The translations under genes were made by a program, and so were the position numbers. A stretch of DNA of 64,000 nucleotides from Myxococcales bacterium (GTDB taxonomy: Bacteria > Myxococcota_A > Polyangia > Haliangiales > Haliangiaceae): positions 1 through 64,000 of the forward strand of contig JAEUJY010000105.1 of assembly GCA_016794525.1 (NCBI GenBank), in the 5' to 3' direction. The notes under the pieces were generated by a model that saw only the letters and a program-made list of their open reading frames with translations, did no database searches and was not told the origin of the DNA. Positions 50,289 to 59,355 of the stretch are shown piece by piece (the stretch's first letter is position 1; each line of letters begins with the position of its first letter).

Positions 50289-51338
50289 CTACGGGGTCTT
50301 GCGGTTCGACTTGGCCTTGAAGTCGACCAGGCCGGCCTCGATGATCTCGACGATCGCCTTGGTCGAGGCGCTCTTGGCCTTGACCGTCGCGCGCACGCCG
50401 GCGGTGGCCTTGACGAACGCGGCGCGCTCGTCGGGCGACAGCGTGATCATCTCGACCGGCGTCTTGCCGTCGCCCTTCTTGATGATGTCGACCAGCTTGG
50501 GGTTCATCTTGCGGATCGCGGCGCGGCCGGTGCGGGTGATGGCGCGACCCTCGTCGAGGAGCAGCTTCTGCAGGTCGGCCGGCAGCTTGTCGAACCAGTC
50601 CTTGTTGAAGGCGATGACGGCCGGCTGGTAGATGTGCGCCGACAGCGTCACGTACTTGATCTTGGTGTGCCAGGCGCCGGCCACCATGTAGAGGAGCGCC
50701 TGATCGAAGCCCTCGACGGAGCCGGTGGTCAGCGCGGTGGTCACCTCGGTGGTCGGGATCGCCTGCGCCGCGGCCTGGAGCTGCTTCCACATCTCGATGT
50801 GGACGTAGGACTCCTGCGACCGCATCTTCTTGTTCTTGAGGTCGCCCGGCTTGTGCACCGGGAACGACGCGCCGAAGTGGCGGAAGCCGTTCTCGCTCCA
50901 GAACCCGAGCACCAGGCCCTTGGCGCGGAACTTCTCCTCCATCGGCGCCATCAGGAACTTGTCGAGGACGTAGTCGGCCTCGTTGGCGTTGTTGAACAGG
51001 AACGGGATCTCGATCGCCGCGAGCTCCTCGACCAGGGTCGCGACCGCGCCGGTCGACGCGCCCACGCCCGACAGCTGGCCGCGGGCGGTCATCTTGACCG
51101 TCTCGTTCTCGTCGCCCATCGTGCCGCCGAGGAACACCCGGACCTTGATCCGGCCGTTCGACTTCTTCTCGATGGTCTTCTTGTACGTCTTGAGCAGGTC
51201 GGCCCACGGGGTCTTGTCCGGGGCGACGGTGGCGATCTTCAGCTCGAACTTGTCGTCGGCCAGCGCCGGGACGGAGGACAGGGCCAGGCAGGCCAGGGCG
51301 GCGGCGACGACGGTGCGACGGCGGATGGACGTGGGCAT
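50289..51338 (-). CDS. dctP: TRAP transporter substrate-binding protein
   Basis: DctP is the periplasmic protein that captures the substrate for DctQM. The 349-residue protein has a signal peptide (RRRTVVAAALACLALSSVPALA) and family motifs: LKIATVAPDKTPWADLLK, VRVFLGGTMGDENE, EIPFLFNNANEADYVLDK, FGASFPVHKPGDLKNKKMR, and PTTEVTTALTTGSVEGFDQAL. The start ATG 51338 follows GAGGAGAACCG. The substrate is not readable, but such proteins usually bind dicarboxylates or other organic acids. It is the first gene of dctPQM. Confidence 0.92.
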   Translation of the reverse strand: MPTSIRRRTVVAAALACLALSSVPALADDKFELKIATVAPDKTPWADLLKTYKKTIEKKSNGRIKVRVFLGGTMGDENETVKMTARGQLSGVGASTGAVATLVEELAAIEIPFLFNNANEADYVLDKFLMAPMEEKFRAKGLVLGFWSENGFRHFGASFPVHKPGDLKNKKMRSQESYVHIEMWKQLQAAAQAIPTTEVTTALTTGSVEGFDQALLYMVAGAWHTKIKYVTLSAHIYQPAVIAFNKDWFDKLPADLQKLLLDEGRAITRTGRAAIRKMNPKLVDIIKKGDGKTPVEMITLSPDERAAFVKATAGVRATVKAKSASTKAIVEIIEAGLVDFKAKSNRKTP

Positions 51339-51540
51339 CGGTTCTCCTCGACCTCGGGACCGTAGACGGCCCGCACGCGGCGGTCAACGCTGGGGATTGT
51401 GACGTCCGAGGGGGCCCGCCGATTCAACGGGGATCCGGCAATCGGGCCGGCCGGCCTTGCGGTTCCGCCATGATCCAGGGAAAATCGGCTGACGTTTCGC
51501 GCTCCGGCGTTCGAAGCGCTGCCATGACGAAGGACCACGC

Positions 51541-52740
51541 GTGAAGCTCGAGGCGGTGATGCTCACCGACGTTGGGGTCGTCCGCGACCACAACGAGGAC
51601 TCGGTGTACGTGGACCCGGCGGCCCGGTTCTTCATCGTGGCCGATGGCATGGGCGGCCACGCCGCCGGCGAGGTCGCCAGCGCGATGGCGGTCGAGACCG
51701 TCAAGAAGACGCTCGACGCGGCGGTCAGCCTGGTCGACGCGTTCGTCATGCGGCCCACCGACAACGCCCGCAAGGCGCTGGTGCAGCTGCTGCAGAGCGC
51801 CGTGCTGGCCGCCCACCAGGCGGTCTACCAGCGCGGCAGCAAGGAGGCCGACAAGGCCGGCATGGGCACCACGCTCGACGTGGTGCTGGTGGCCGGGCGC
51901 GAGGCCTTCGTCGCCCACGTCGGCGACAGCCGCACCTACCTGATCCGCGACGGCAAGGCCGCCCAGCTGACCACCGACCACACCGTGGCCGAGGTGCTGG
52001 TGATCGAGGGCAAGCTGACGATCGAGGAGGCGCTGGTCTCGCCGTACCGCACCGTGCTGGTCAACGCGATCGGCGTGGCCGCCGACGTCGGCGTCGAGAT
52101 GGCCCACCTGCAGCTGCGCGAGGGCGACAAGCTGCTGCTGTGCTCCGACGGCCTCCACGACTACTTCCTGGTCGAGCAGGAGATCGCCGACATGCTGGGC
52201 GCCGACCCGGCCGGCGACGCGATCGCCAAGATGATCGACGCCGCCAAGGAGCGCGGCGGCCACGACAACATCACCGGCATCATCGTGACGGTCATCGACC
52301 TGATCGACGCGGTGCCCAACCCGATCGGCGACGACAGCACCCAGCCGGTCGACGTCAGCGGCGCCGCCGGGGCCACCTGGAGCGAGGACGAGTCGACCGA
52401 GAACATCTCGCCGCGCGAGCTCGATCGCCTCGGCAGCGCGTTCGGCAAGAAGAAGCCGGCGTCCGAGGCGGCGACCCGCCCGACGATGCCGATGACCGCG
52501 CCGGTGCCGCCGCCGCCCGACCTGCCGGGCAGCGAGGTCGGCGCGCTCGACGCGACCGACCCCGCGATCCCGGTCAGCGCGGTCACGCCCAAGGCGGTGG
52601 TCGGCGATCGCGCCGTCGACCCCGAGGGGCCGACGGTCCGCGGCTCCGGGCCGACGCTGCCGGCGCCGGTGCGCGACAAGCTCGCCCACGACGACACCGG
52701 CCCGACGCCGAAGACCGACGGCGACAAGCCCGGCTCGTGA
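51541..52740 (+). CDS. PP2C-type Ser/Thr protein phosphatase
   Basis: PP2C phosphatases remove phosphate from Ser/Thr with two metal ions. The 399-residue protein has the catalytic domain in residues 1-245, with [79 protein letters not shown] and [11 protein letters not shown]. The rest (about 250-399) is an unstructured Pro/Asp/Thr-rich tail with no membrane helix. It starts with GTG 51541 after AAGGA. It should oppose the Ser/Thr kinases of the cell. Its stop overlaps the next gene start as GTGA. Confidence 0.92.
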   Translation: MKLEAVMLTDVGVVRDHNEDSVYVDPAARFFIVADGMGGHAAGEVASAMAVETVKKTLDAAVSLVDAFVMRPTDNARKALVQLLQSAVLAAHQAVYQRGSKEADKAGMGTTLDVVLVAGREAFVAHVGDSRTYLIRDGKAAQLTTDHTVAEVLVIEGKLTIEEALVSPYRTVLVNAIGVAADVGVEMAHLQLREGDKLLLCSDGLHDYFLVEQEIADMLGADPAGDAIAKMIDAAKERGGHDNITGIIVTVIDLIDAVPNPIGDDSTQPVDVSGAAGATWSEDESTENISPRELDRLGSAFGKKKPASEAATRPTMPMTAPVPPPPDLPGSEVGALDATDPAIPVSAVTPKAVVGDRAVDPEGPTVRGSGPTLPAPVRDKLAHDDTGPTPKTDGDKPGS

Positions 52741-53195
52741 GCGGCGCGCGCGGGCCGGTCACGCTGCGCCGGGCCGGCCCGGCCGACCACGCGGCGCTCT
52801 TGCCGCGCACCCGCGGGCTCAACGACCACGAGGGCATCGCGATCAGCGACGCCGCGCTGGCCGCGGCGCTGACCCGCCTGCTCGCCGACCCGACGATCGG
52901 CGGCGCGTGGCTGATCGAGCGCGACGGCGCGGTGGTCGGCTACGCGATCGCGACGTTCGGGTTCGACCTCGAGTACGGCGGCCGGGACGCGGTCATGACC
53001 GAGCTGTGGATCGACCCGCCGGCCCGCGGCGGCGGCGTCGGCGCGACGGCGATCGAGCTGCTGACCGCGACCCTGCGCGAGCTCGGCGTCGGCGCGCTGC
53101 ACCTGCAGGTGCGGCCCGAGAACCCGGCGCGCGCGCTGTACGCGCGGTCGGGCTTCGTCGCGTCGCCGCGCATCGTCATGACGCGCAAGCTGTAG
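52737..53195 (+). CDS. GNAT acetyltransferase
   Basis: The 152-residue protein is a GNAT-fold enzyme: [15 protein letters not shown] at the start, [46 protein letters not shown] with the acetyl-CoA loop (RGGGVGA), and [20 protein letters not shown] near the end. The substrate, small molecule or protein, is unknown. It starts with GTG 52737 overlapping the phosphatase stop, so the two are made together. That may link protein phosphorylation state and acetylation, an inference only. Confidence 0.85.
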   Translation: MSGARGPVTLRRAGPADHAALLPRTRGLNDHEGIAISDAALAAALTRLLADPTIGGAWLIERDGAVVGYAIATFGFDLEYGGRDAVMTELWIDPPARGGGVGATAIELLTATLRELGVGALHLQVRPENPARALYARSGFVASPRIVMTRKL

Positions 53196-53202
53196 GCGCG
53201 CG

Positions 53203-53721
53203 TCACAAGGTCTGGGTGCCGCACCAGGCGGCGGACATCGTGCCGCTGACCACGACCTTCTTGCCCGCGTAGGCGCCCTTGGCCGGCGCGAGCTCGGTCC
53301 TCGGCACGCACAGCGAGACCTGGTCACCCGGCTTGGTGGCCGCGGCCGAGGTCTGCTTCACGTCGACGTCGAGCTCGGCGTGTTCGTTGAACCCGATGCC
53401 GCGGGTGGTGATCTTCTTGCCGACGCTGGCGCGGACCCAGATCTCGCCATCGGCGACCGCCCGCCCGGCGCCGAGCAGGTCGGCACAGGTGACCTTGTCG
53501 TGGTTGAAGACGTGGACCTGCTCGTTGGTGTCGTCGCCGGACTGCTGCGTCAACGCGAAGGCGTGGGTCAGGCCGTCGACGGGCTTGCCGTCGATCGTCA
53601 CCGTCAACGGTCCGCACGCGTCACCGGTGGGCTTGGCGGCCGGCGGGTTGTCGGACTTCTTCTCGCCGCCGCACGCGGCGAGCAGCGAACACAGGAGGAT
53701 CGAGGCAGGACGCAGGTGCAC
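53203..53721 (-). CDS. Lipoprotein of unknown function
   Basis: The 172-residue protein starts with GTG 53721, with AAGGAG seven bases upstream, and has a lipoprotein signal (LRPASILLCSLLAAC). The mature domain looks like a small beta sandwich (LTVTIDGKPVDGL, VHVFNHDKVTC, AELDVDVKQTSAA, KVVVSGTMSAAWC) with Cys residues that may form disulfides. It is convergent with the acetyltransferase gene. No family is recognised. Confidence 0.7.
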   Translation of the reverse strand: MHLRPASILLCSLLAACGGEKKSDNPPAAKPTGDACGPLTVTIDGKPVDGLTHAFALTQQSGDDTNEQVHVFNHDKVTCADLLGAGRAVADGEIWVRASVGKKITTRGIGFNEHAELDVDVKQTSAAATKPGDQVSLCVPRTELAPAKGAYAGKKVVVSGTMSAAWCGTQTL

Positions 53722-54026
53722 GTCGGGCTCCTTGGGTGGGGACGACCGCACGTCTCGCGATCGGCCCACCATCGTACGGGCAGGGCGGCCGGCGCGGGGC
53801 CAGGATCGGCACCGCACCGCGGTGATGGCCGACCGCGCGGACCGCGAGCGTCGAACGCCTGAGCCGATCGGCACCCTGGGCGGCTCTCCATCGGGCGGGC
53901 CCGATCTGAAGCCGCGCCGAAGTCGTGCGACGGGCGCCACGCCGCGGTCGATCGCGGTGAATGGTTGGCCGGGCTCGCGCCACAGAGCTTCCATGCGCGC
54001 GTGGTGCGCGCCAGGAGTCGCCCCCG
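53722..54026. other. Intergenic region between divergent genes
   Basis: These 305 bp separate a minus-strand lipoprotein and a plus-strand secreted protein, so both promoters must be here. I see the AAGGAG site next to the lipoprotein start and AGGAG before the plus gene. No other gene, repeat or clear -35/-10 pair stands out. Confidence 0.55.
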
Positions 54027-54626
54027 ATGTCCCGTCCGATCCTCGCCGCGCTGTTCGTCGTCGCCACCGTGGCCACCGCCGCCACCGCCACCGCCCAGCC
54101 CGCGCTGACCGCGCCGGCCGCGGCGCCGCCCGCCGAGCGCCCCGCGTCGAGCGGCGGCGAGCCGGCTAGCCCCGAGCGCTGGCTCGCCGTCGGCGCGCTG
54201 TCGCTCGACGGCGCCCAGGTCGACGGCGCCCGCCTGCAGGTCGACCTGTTCGGCGGCGGCCTGATCGCGGCGGGCCTGGCCGGCAGCGTGCTCGCGCGCG
54301 GCGATCAGGTCATGGACACCGAGGTGCCGGCGTTCGCGGGCCTCGGCTACCTGGCGGCGACGGTCCGCCTCACCGGGCCGCTGTCGCTGCGCGGCCAGCT
54401 GGGCCTCGGCGGCGAGCTGAGCGCCCACGCCACCGACCAGGCCACCGCGATGAGCGCCGACGCGCTGTCGACGACGCTCATCACCGAGGGCGCGCTGACG
54501 CTCGGGCTCGACGTCGGCCGCCACTGGGGCCTGACCGCCGGGCCGATCGTGCAGTCGGCCGAGTCGCCGGCGGTCGGCGTCGACGCCACCACGGTCACCT
54601 GGTTCGCCGGGCTGCGCCACCGCTGA
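54027..54626 (+). CDS. Secreted protein, probably a small outer-membrane barrel
   Basis: The 199-residue protein has a signal peptide (SRPILAALFVVATVATAATATA) and a Pro/Ala-rich start. Its core shows alternating residues in strand-like blocks (RLQVDLFGGGLIAAGLAG, GLGYLAATVRLTGPLSLRGQLGLGGEL, TLITEGALTLGLDVGRHWGLTAGPIV), ending in TTVTWFAGLRHR, which fits a barrel with an aromatic end. ATG 54027 has AGGAG nine bases upstream. No family recognised. It lies convergent with the next lipoprotein gene. Confidence 0.65.
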   Translation: MSRPILAALFVVATVATAATATAQPALTAPAAAPPAERPASSGGEPASPERWLAVGALSLDGAQVDGARLQVDLFGGGLIAAGLAGSVLARGDQVMDTEVPAFAGLGYLAATVRLTGPLSLRGQLGLGGELSAHATDQATAMSADALSTTLITEGALTLGLDVGRHWGLTAGPIVQSAESPAVGVDATTVTWFAGLRHR

Positions 54627-54648
54627 CGCGCGGCGCCCGGCGACGGGC

Positions 54649-55254
54649 TCAGCGCCCGGTCGTGTTGCAGCGGTCGAGCTGGACCCGCGCCCAGTCGGGC
54701 TCGTGCATCGTGCGGCCCACCGGGTTGCAGCCGCCGGTGATGCTCTGCATCGACACCTCGAGCCGCGAGCCCAGCTCGAAGCGCATCGGCACCTGGGCGC
54801 CGGCGTCGGAGCGGAAGACGATCGGGCTCGAGGCGCGGCCGTCGGGGTGGACGATCTGCACCTGCACCTGGTGGTGGCAGTCGCTGATGCTCGACGTGGT
54901 GGCGACGACGTCCTGGGTCTGGGTCGAGATCACCGTCGAGCCGTCGACCTTGAAGTTGCCGGCGAAGCACATCACCGCGTCGTTGTAGTCGGCGTCGCCG
55001 CCGGCGCCCTGATCCTCGAAGTTGACGCCGACCCGCACCACCGGCGTGCCGGGGATCTGGGTGGCGTCGGTGACGATCGGCGGCGGCTGGGTCGGGGTGA
55101 CGATCGGCGGCGGCGCGGGGGCCGGGGCCGGCGCGGGGGTGACGACCACCGGGGTGGCGCGGACGCGCCCCGTCGCGGCGAAGCGCGCGGTGCACCCGCC
55201 GACGGTGGCGATCAGGGACAGCGCAGCGACGGTGCGGGTGGCGAAGGCGGGCAT
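54649..55254 (-). CDS. Lipoprotein with calcium-type Asp motif
   Basis: The 201-residue protein has a lipoprotein signal (FATRTVAALSLIATVGGC), then a Pro-rich linker (about 30-65, PAPAPAPAPPPIVTPTQPPPI), then a beta-sandwich-like domain with VRVGVNFEDQGAGGDADYNDAVMCF. That Asp-rich stretch resembles calcium-binding loops in surface domains. Cys residues in CFAGNF, DCHHQ, GGCNP and DRCNTT may pair. No family recognised. The start ATG 55254 gives the signal peptide. Confidence 0.7.
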   Translation of the reverse strand: MPAFATRTVAALSLIATVGGCTARFAATGRVRATPVVVTPAPAPAPAPPPIVTPTQPPPIVTDATQIPGTPVVRVGVNFEDQGAGGDADYNDAVMCFAGNFKVDGSTVISTQTQDVVATTSSISDCHHQVQVQIVHPDGRASSPIVFRSDAGAQVPMRFELGSRLEVSMQSITGGCNPVGRTMHEPDWARVQLDRCNTTGR

Positions 55255-55338
55255 GGGCGTGAGACGGGAGCCGGCCGGGCGCGATTCAAGCCGGCGCGGT
55301 CCGCGATGTCGGGCACTTGGCCGTGATACCAACGAGCC

Positions 55339-57009
55339 GTGGCCGCCTCGCCCGATGTCCTCCGTCGCTCCGCGTTCCTGTCGACCTTCGCGCACCAGGG
55401 CGCCGTGTACCTGTACCACGACCTCTACGGCTACCTGCTGCAGATGTCGCCGGACCTGGTCGAGTTCATCGACCAGTTCGCCGAGCCGCGCACCGTCGCC
55501 GACGTCGTCGCGGCCCACGCCGATCGCTTCGAGGGCCAGGCCCAGCAGTTCGTCGACGTGTTCTACCAGCACGCGTGCCTGGTCGAGCCCGACGACGACG
55601 AGCGCGCCGGCATCTGGCCGATGATCGCGATCAAGGGCAAGTGGAACGTGTGGCGGCGCCACGGCGATCGCCTGACGATCTACACCGCGTGGGGCGACCG
55701 GCCGATCCAGCGCATCGAGCTCGATCCGATCGACACCGCGATCTGGGACGCGTGCGACGGCGAGATCCGGCTCAACGAGCTGCGCGCCAAGCACGACGCC
55801 AAGCGGGTGGCGGCGCTGGTCCACCGGCTGACCCACTCGAGCGTGCAGGCGCTCAAGCTGTCGGCGTTCCCGATGTCGATGTACGCCAAGCGGCCGGCGC
55901 TGACGCCGAGCTACGTCACGTCGACGATGCCGTACCCGAGCTGGGCCCCGGGCCAGCCGCTCGACGCGCCGGTCACCGACGTCGCCACCGACGGCTACTA
56001 CCAGCAGGTCGCCGACGCCGAGCAGCAGTTCGACCACACCGAGACGACGCTGTCGCACCTGTTCCGGGTCCAGCACCCGGCGCTGGGCGGCCGCACCTAC
56101 GGCGAGGCGCTGGTCGGCGCGTTCCTCGATCGCCTGCCGGCCCACCGGGTGCGCGTGCTCGAGATCGGCGGCGGCCTCGGCTACGTCGCCAAGGCGGTGT
56201 GCGAGGCGCTGATCGCGGCGGGCCGCGAGGTGACCTACACGATCCAGGAGATCTCGCCGCAGCTGGCCGAGGCGCAGCGCGCTCGCACCGCCGGCCTGCC
56301 GGTGGTGGTGCAGCTCGGCGACGTGCTCGCGGCCGAGCACCCGGCCGACGGCTACGACCTGATCCTCTCCAACGAGATGGTCGGCGATCTGCCGGCGGTG
56401 CAGCTGCAGCGCGCCGACGTCGGGCTGACCGCCGAGGGCGGCGAGGTCGACCCGGCGCTCCTGGCCGGGCTGGGGCGCCCCGGCGAGCTGGTGCGCGACC
56501 TGGGCATCAGCCTCGACGACGCGCCCGATCCGTTCTACCTGCTGACCGGCGCGCTCGAGCTGATGATCCGGATCGCCCGGTGGCTGGCGCCCGAGGGCGT
56601 CGCGATCGTCACCGAGTTCGGCGAGCGCCACATGTGGCCCAAGCTGTCGTCGCACCTCGATCACCCCGAGCTGTCGACGCACTTCGGCCACCTGCAGACC
56701 GCGGCGATCACGCTGGGCCTGACCGCGAAGATCGAGTTCGTGATGGACCTGATCGATCTCGACCGCACGCTCGACGGCCTGGCGACGACGCGCTCGCACT
56801 TCCGCGCGCTGGTCGCGCTGTTCGCCGACGCCGGCGTCGCGCTGCCCAAGGTCGGATACACGCGCGAGCTGCTGGCGGCGACCGCGTTCGGCAAGCTCGA
56901 CCTCGCCGACGTTGGCGAGCTGCGCTGGGATCGCATCGAGGACCGCCTGATGGGCCTGGTGCCCCACGAGTTCAAGGCCGTGGTCTGCCGCAAGGCCGGC
57001 GGGAATTAG
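55339..57009 (+). CDS. SAM-dependent methyltransferase with PqqD-like N-terminus
   Basis: The 556-residue protein has two parts. Residues 1-200 begin with a segment resembling PqqD-like small binding domains (FLSTFAHQGAVYLYHDLYGYLLQMSPDLVEF). Residues about 260-556 form a class I AdoMet methyltransferase, with LEIGGGLGYVAKAVCE near 274, ILSNEMVGDLPAVQL near 347, and LAPEGVAIVTEFGERHMWP. The catalytic half resembles the MidA/NDUFAF7 branch. The substrate is unknown; a PqqD-like part would hold a peptide, so a peptide or protein substrate is possible. It starts with GTG 55339, 84 bp from the divergent lipoprotein start. A hairpin contains its stop codon. Confidence 0.75.
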   Translation: MAASPDVLRRSAFLSTFAHQGAVYLYHDLYGYLLQMSPDLVEFIDQFAEPRTVADVVAAHADRFEGQAQQFVDVFYQHACLVEPDDDERAGIWPMIAIKGKWNVWRRHGDRLTIYTAWGDRPIQRIELDPIDTAIWDACDGEIRLNELRAKHDAKRVAALVHRLTHSSVQALKLSAFPMSMYAKRPALTPSYVTSTMPYPSWAPGQPLDAPVTDVATDGYYQQVADAEQQFDHTETTLSHLFRVQHPALGGRTYGEALVGAFLDRLPAHRVRVLEIGGGLGYVAKAVCEALIAAGREVTYTIQEISPQLAEAQRARTAGLPVVVQLGDVLAAEHPADGYDLILSNEMVGDLPAVQLQRADVGLTAEGGEVDPALLAGLGRPGELVRDLGISLDDAPDPFYLLTGALELMIRIARWLAPEGVAIVTEFGERHMWPKLSSHLDHPELSTHFGHLQTAAITLGLTAKIEFVMDLIDLDRTLDGLATTRSHFRALVALFADAGVALPKVGYTRELLAATAFGKLDLADVGELRWDRIEDRLMGLVPHEFKAVVCRKAGGN

Positions 57010-57027
57010 CCTCGCGAAGCGAGGCTA
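57007..57027 (+). terminator. Hairpin containing the methyltransferase stop
   Basis: TAGCCTCGC (57007-57015, beginning with the stop codon) pairs with GCGAGGCTA (57019-57027) around GAA. It is a 9-bp perfect stem with a three-base loop. No T run follows. Confidence 0.55.
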
Positions 57028-57062
57028 GCTCTGCGAGCCCTCGCGTCACCCGGGAAGTCGGC

Positions 57063-57127
57063 CCCCGATCCCGATCCCGTCCCCGATCCCGATCCCGATC
57101 CCGATCCCGATCCCGATCCCCGTCCCC
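57063..57127. repeat. Hexanucleotide array GATCCC
   Basis: About 65 bp of GATCCC units with two GTCCCC variants. It is a second simple-sequence array, like the one at 43647-43933, and lies between the methyltransferase and the kinase-receiver gene ends. It is likely variable in length. Confidence 0.85.
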
Positions 57128-57172
57128 ACGACCGACACGCGACGGGCCCGCGACCGATGCTGGGGCACGCGA

Positions 57173-57200
57173 GGTTAGCCTCGCTGGCGCTCGGCTAACC
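57173..57200 (-). repeat. 20-bp stop-codon repeat, copy C, within a hairpin
   Basis: On the minus strand TAGCCGAGCGCCAGCGAGGC (57197-57178) begins with the TAG stop of the kinase-receiver gene, with one change from copies A and B. The arms GGTTAGCC (57173-57180) and GGCTAACC (57193-57200) make a perfect 8-bp stem around it. Confidence 0.65.
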
Positions 57201-58526
57201 CATCGTCTTGCGGGCGGCGCCGAGGCGCGGGGCGGCGGCGAGGGCGCGGATCTGCTCGGCGATGACGAGGCCGAGGCGCGGGCCGGCGTCGAGCAAGCGG
57301 GCGCCGAACTGCGTGAACAGCGGCTGATCGCGGGGGCTGATGGGACCGAAGACGGCGAGCGCGGCGGTGGCGGTCTCTTCGAGGCCGCGGGCGAACATCA
57401 CCAGCTCGAGGGCGTTCATGCCCGAGCCGTCGTGGCCGAGCCGCGCGTCGATCAGCACCAGGTCGGGGTGATCGCGGGTCAGCTTGCCGGCGGCCTCGCG
57501 GCCGTCGCGGGCGGCGTCGACGGTGGCGCGCGGGTGGGCGCGGCGGACGGCGCTCCAGATCGCGCGGACGCGATCGCCGTCGTCGTCGACCACCAGCACG
57601 CGCAGGCCGCGCCGCCCGGCGGCGACGCGCTCGGCGATGATCTCGAGCTGGCCGACGACGGCGCTGGCGCTGGGCGGGCGGGCCTCGGGATCCTTGGCCA
57701 CCAGCTCGGCCAGCAGGTCGCCGAGTTCGGCCGGCAGATCGGCGCGGCCCTCGGTGACCGGCGGCGCCGGCGTGCGCGCGTGAGCGGTCAGCAGCGCCTG
57801 CGTCGAGTCGCCGGCGAACGGCGCGCGGCCGAGCGCCAGCTCGAGGCCGAGGCAGCCCAGGCCGTACAGATCGATGCCGATCGCGGCCGCGGGATCGGTC
57901 GGCGCCGCGCGGCCCAGCACCACCTCGGGCGCCAGGCACAGCCCCGACGGGCCGACCGCCGCCACCTGCCCGAGCGAGAACCGCCCGAACACCAGCCGGC
58001 GCATCCCGACCAGCGCGATCGTCTCGGCGTCGAGGTCGCCGATCGTGAAGCCGGCGCTGTGGATCGACTCGACGGCGCGCGCGACCCGCGTGAACAGCGC
58101 GAGCAGCTCGTCGGCGCTCATCCGCGCGCCGGCCGCCGCGTAGCCGCGCAGGTGCTCGCGCAGCGTCGTCGCGAGCAGCCGCTCGCCGGCGATGAACTCG
58201 ACGCCGCGGTGGTTGCCGACCGAGTACACGGCCGCGGCGGCGTCGCTGGCCACGCCCGAGCAGCGGCGCGCCTCGGCCAAGAGCGACGGCGTGCCGGCGT
58301 CGCGGTACGCGACCTTGAGCAGCACGGTGCGCTCGAGGAGCATGTCCCACGCCTCGATCAGCGCGGCGCCCTCGGCGCGCGCCACCTCGCGGCGGGCGAT
58401 GTACTGCGAGGCGACGACCTCGCCCGCGGCCAGCACCGGGTCCGGACTGTCGCGGAAGCCCGCGGGCGTCTGGAACGTCCGTGATGGGCCTCGCCCGCCG
58501 CCCGGGAAGTTGCCGCTGCCACTCAT
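57195..58526 (-). CDS. Pseudokinase-receiver fusion protein
   Basis: The 443-residue protein joins a Ser/Thr kinase-like domain (about 55-300) to a receiver domain (about 308-430). The kinase keeps the ATP lysine (Lys71 in TVLLKVAY), APE (199-201) and the structural Asp219. In the catalytic loop (GFTIGDLDAETI) His and Arg of HRD are replaced, the Asp stays, Lys becomes Asp and Asn becomes Thr. DFG reads VFG, so the Mg-binding Asp is lost. It is therefore probably an inactive kinase that binds partners. The receiver keeps the acidic cluster (VVDDD, 312-316) and a likely phospho-Asp (Asp360 in LIDARLG), but the Lys near its end is not evident. The chosen ATG 58526 follows no clear binding site; the open frame extends further but not credibly. 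Confidence 0.75.
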   Translation of the reverse strand: MSGSGNFPGGGRGPSRTFQTPAGFRDSPDPVLAAGEVVASQYIARREVARAEGAALIEAWDMLLERTVLLKVAYRDAGTPSLLAEARRCSGVASDAAAAVYSVGNHRGVEFIAGERLLATTLREHLRGYAAAGARMSADELLALFTRVARAVESIHSAGFTIGDLDAETIALVGMRRLVFGRFSLGQVAAVGPSGLCLAPEVVLGRAAPTDPAAAIGIDLYGLGCLGLELALGRAPFAGDSTQALLTAHARTPAPPVTEGRADLPAELGDLLAELVAKDPEARPPSASAVVGQLEIIAERVAAGRRGLRVLVVDDDGDRVRAIWSAVRRAHPRATVDAARDGREAAGKLTRDHPDLVLIDARLGHDGSGMNALELVMFARGLEETATAALAVFGPISPRDQPLFTQFGARLLDAGPRLGLVIAEQIRALAAAPRLGAARKTMG

Positions 58527-58691
58527 CGCCGTAGTGGGGTGAGTATCACGGGCCCCGGCGCTTGGGGCCAGCCAGCTCGCACAGCGCAGACCCTGAGATA
58601 GCCTCGCTGGTCTCCGTAACTCGAGGAGTTGCAACGCAGCCCATGGAGATGCATCGGCGGCGTGGCGGTTCAGAATCACGCGGTCGGAGCA

Positions 58692-59312
58692 CTAGCGACC
58701 GCGGGCGTCCTCGACCGCGCGCCACATGTACCAGGCGGCCAGCGAGCGGAACGGCCGCCACGGCGCCGCCAGCGTGGTCAACCGCGGGCCCTCGGGCACC
58801 GCGCGCAGGCGCAAGAAGTGCCGCAGGCCGACGCGCACCCCCAGGTCGCCGACCGGCCAGACGTCGGGCCGGCAAAGGCCGAACATCAAGAACATGTCGA
58901 CCGACCACGGCCCGATGCCACGCACCGGCAAGAGCAGCCGGGCCACGGCCTCGTCGTCCGCGGTCAAGAGGCCCCGCGTCGTGAGCCGCCGGTCGCCGAA
59001 GTGCGCCGCCAGGTCGAGCAGCGCGCGCGCCTTGGCCTCCGACAGCCCGGCGCTGCGCAGCCGCGGCAGCGGCGTGGCCGCCAGCGCCGCCGGGCGTGGG
59101 AACCGCTTGCGCGGGTACAGCGCGCAGACCCGGCCGTGGATCGTCTTGGCCGCGGCGCCGGCCAGCTGCTGGTAGATGATCGCCGAGCCCAGCGACGCGA
59201 ACGGATCGCGCGTCGGCGTCAGCGTCGGGACGCCGTGACGCTCGATCAGCGGCGCGAAGCGCGGCTCGGCGGCGCGCAGGTGCGCGGTGGCGGCCGCCAG
59301 ATCGTAGGTCAT
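58692..59312 (-). CDS. DNA-3-methyladenine glycosylase (AlkA-like)
   Basis: This 206-residue protein is a helix-hairpin-helix glycosylase that removes alkylated bases from DNA. It shows GSAIIYQQLAGAAAKTIHGRV, the hairpin LLPVRGIGPWSVDMFLMF, and the catalytic Asp in DVWPVGDLGVRVGL. It matches the AlkA/MAG short form, lacking the extra N-terminal domain of E. coli AlkA. Start is ATG 59312. It lies divergent from the EamA transporter gene, with 43 bp between. Confidence 0.88.
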   Translation of the reverse strand: MTYDLAAATAHLRAAEPRFAPLIERHGVPTLTPTRDPFASLGSAIIYQQLAGAAAKTIHGRVCALYPRKRFPRPAALAATPLPRLRSAGLSEAKARALLDLAAHFGDRRLTTRGLLTADDEAVARLLLPVRGIGPWSVDMFLMFGLCRPDVWPVGDLGVRVGLRHFLRLRAVPEGPRLTTLAAPWRPFRSLAAWYMWRAVEDARGR

Positions 59313-59355
59313 CGCGGCGCGATTGTGCCACGCCGCCTGCTACACCCGGGCGTCC

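Noticed and set aside
55317-58484. A 1055-codon plus-strand frame
   Set aside because: It is a wrong frame of the methyltransferase and opposite the kinase-receiver gene, and it passes through the GATCCC array.
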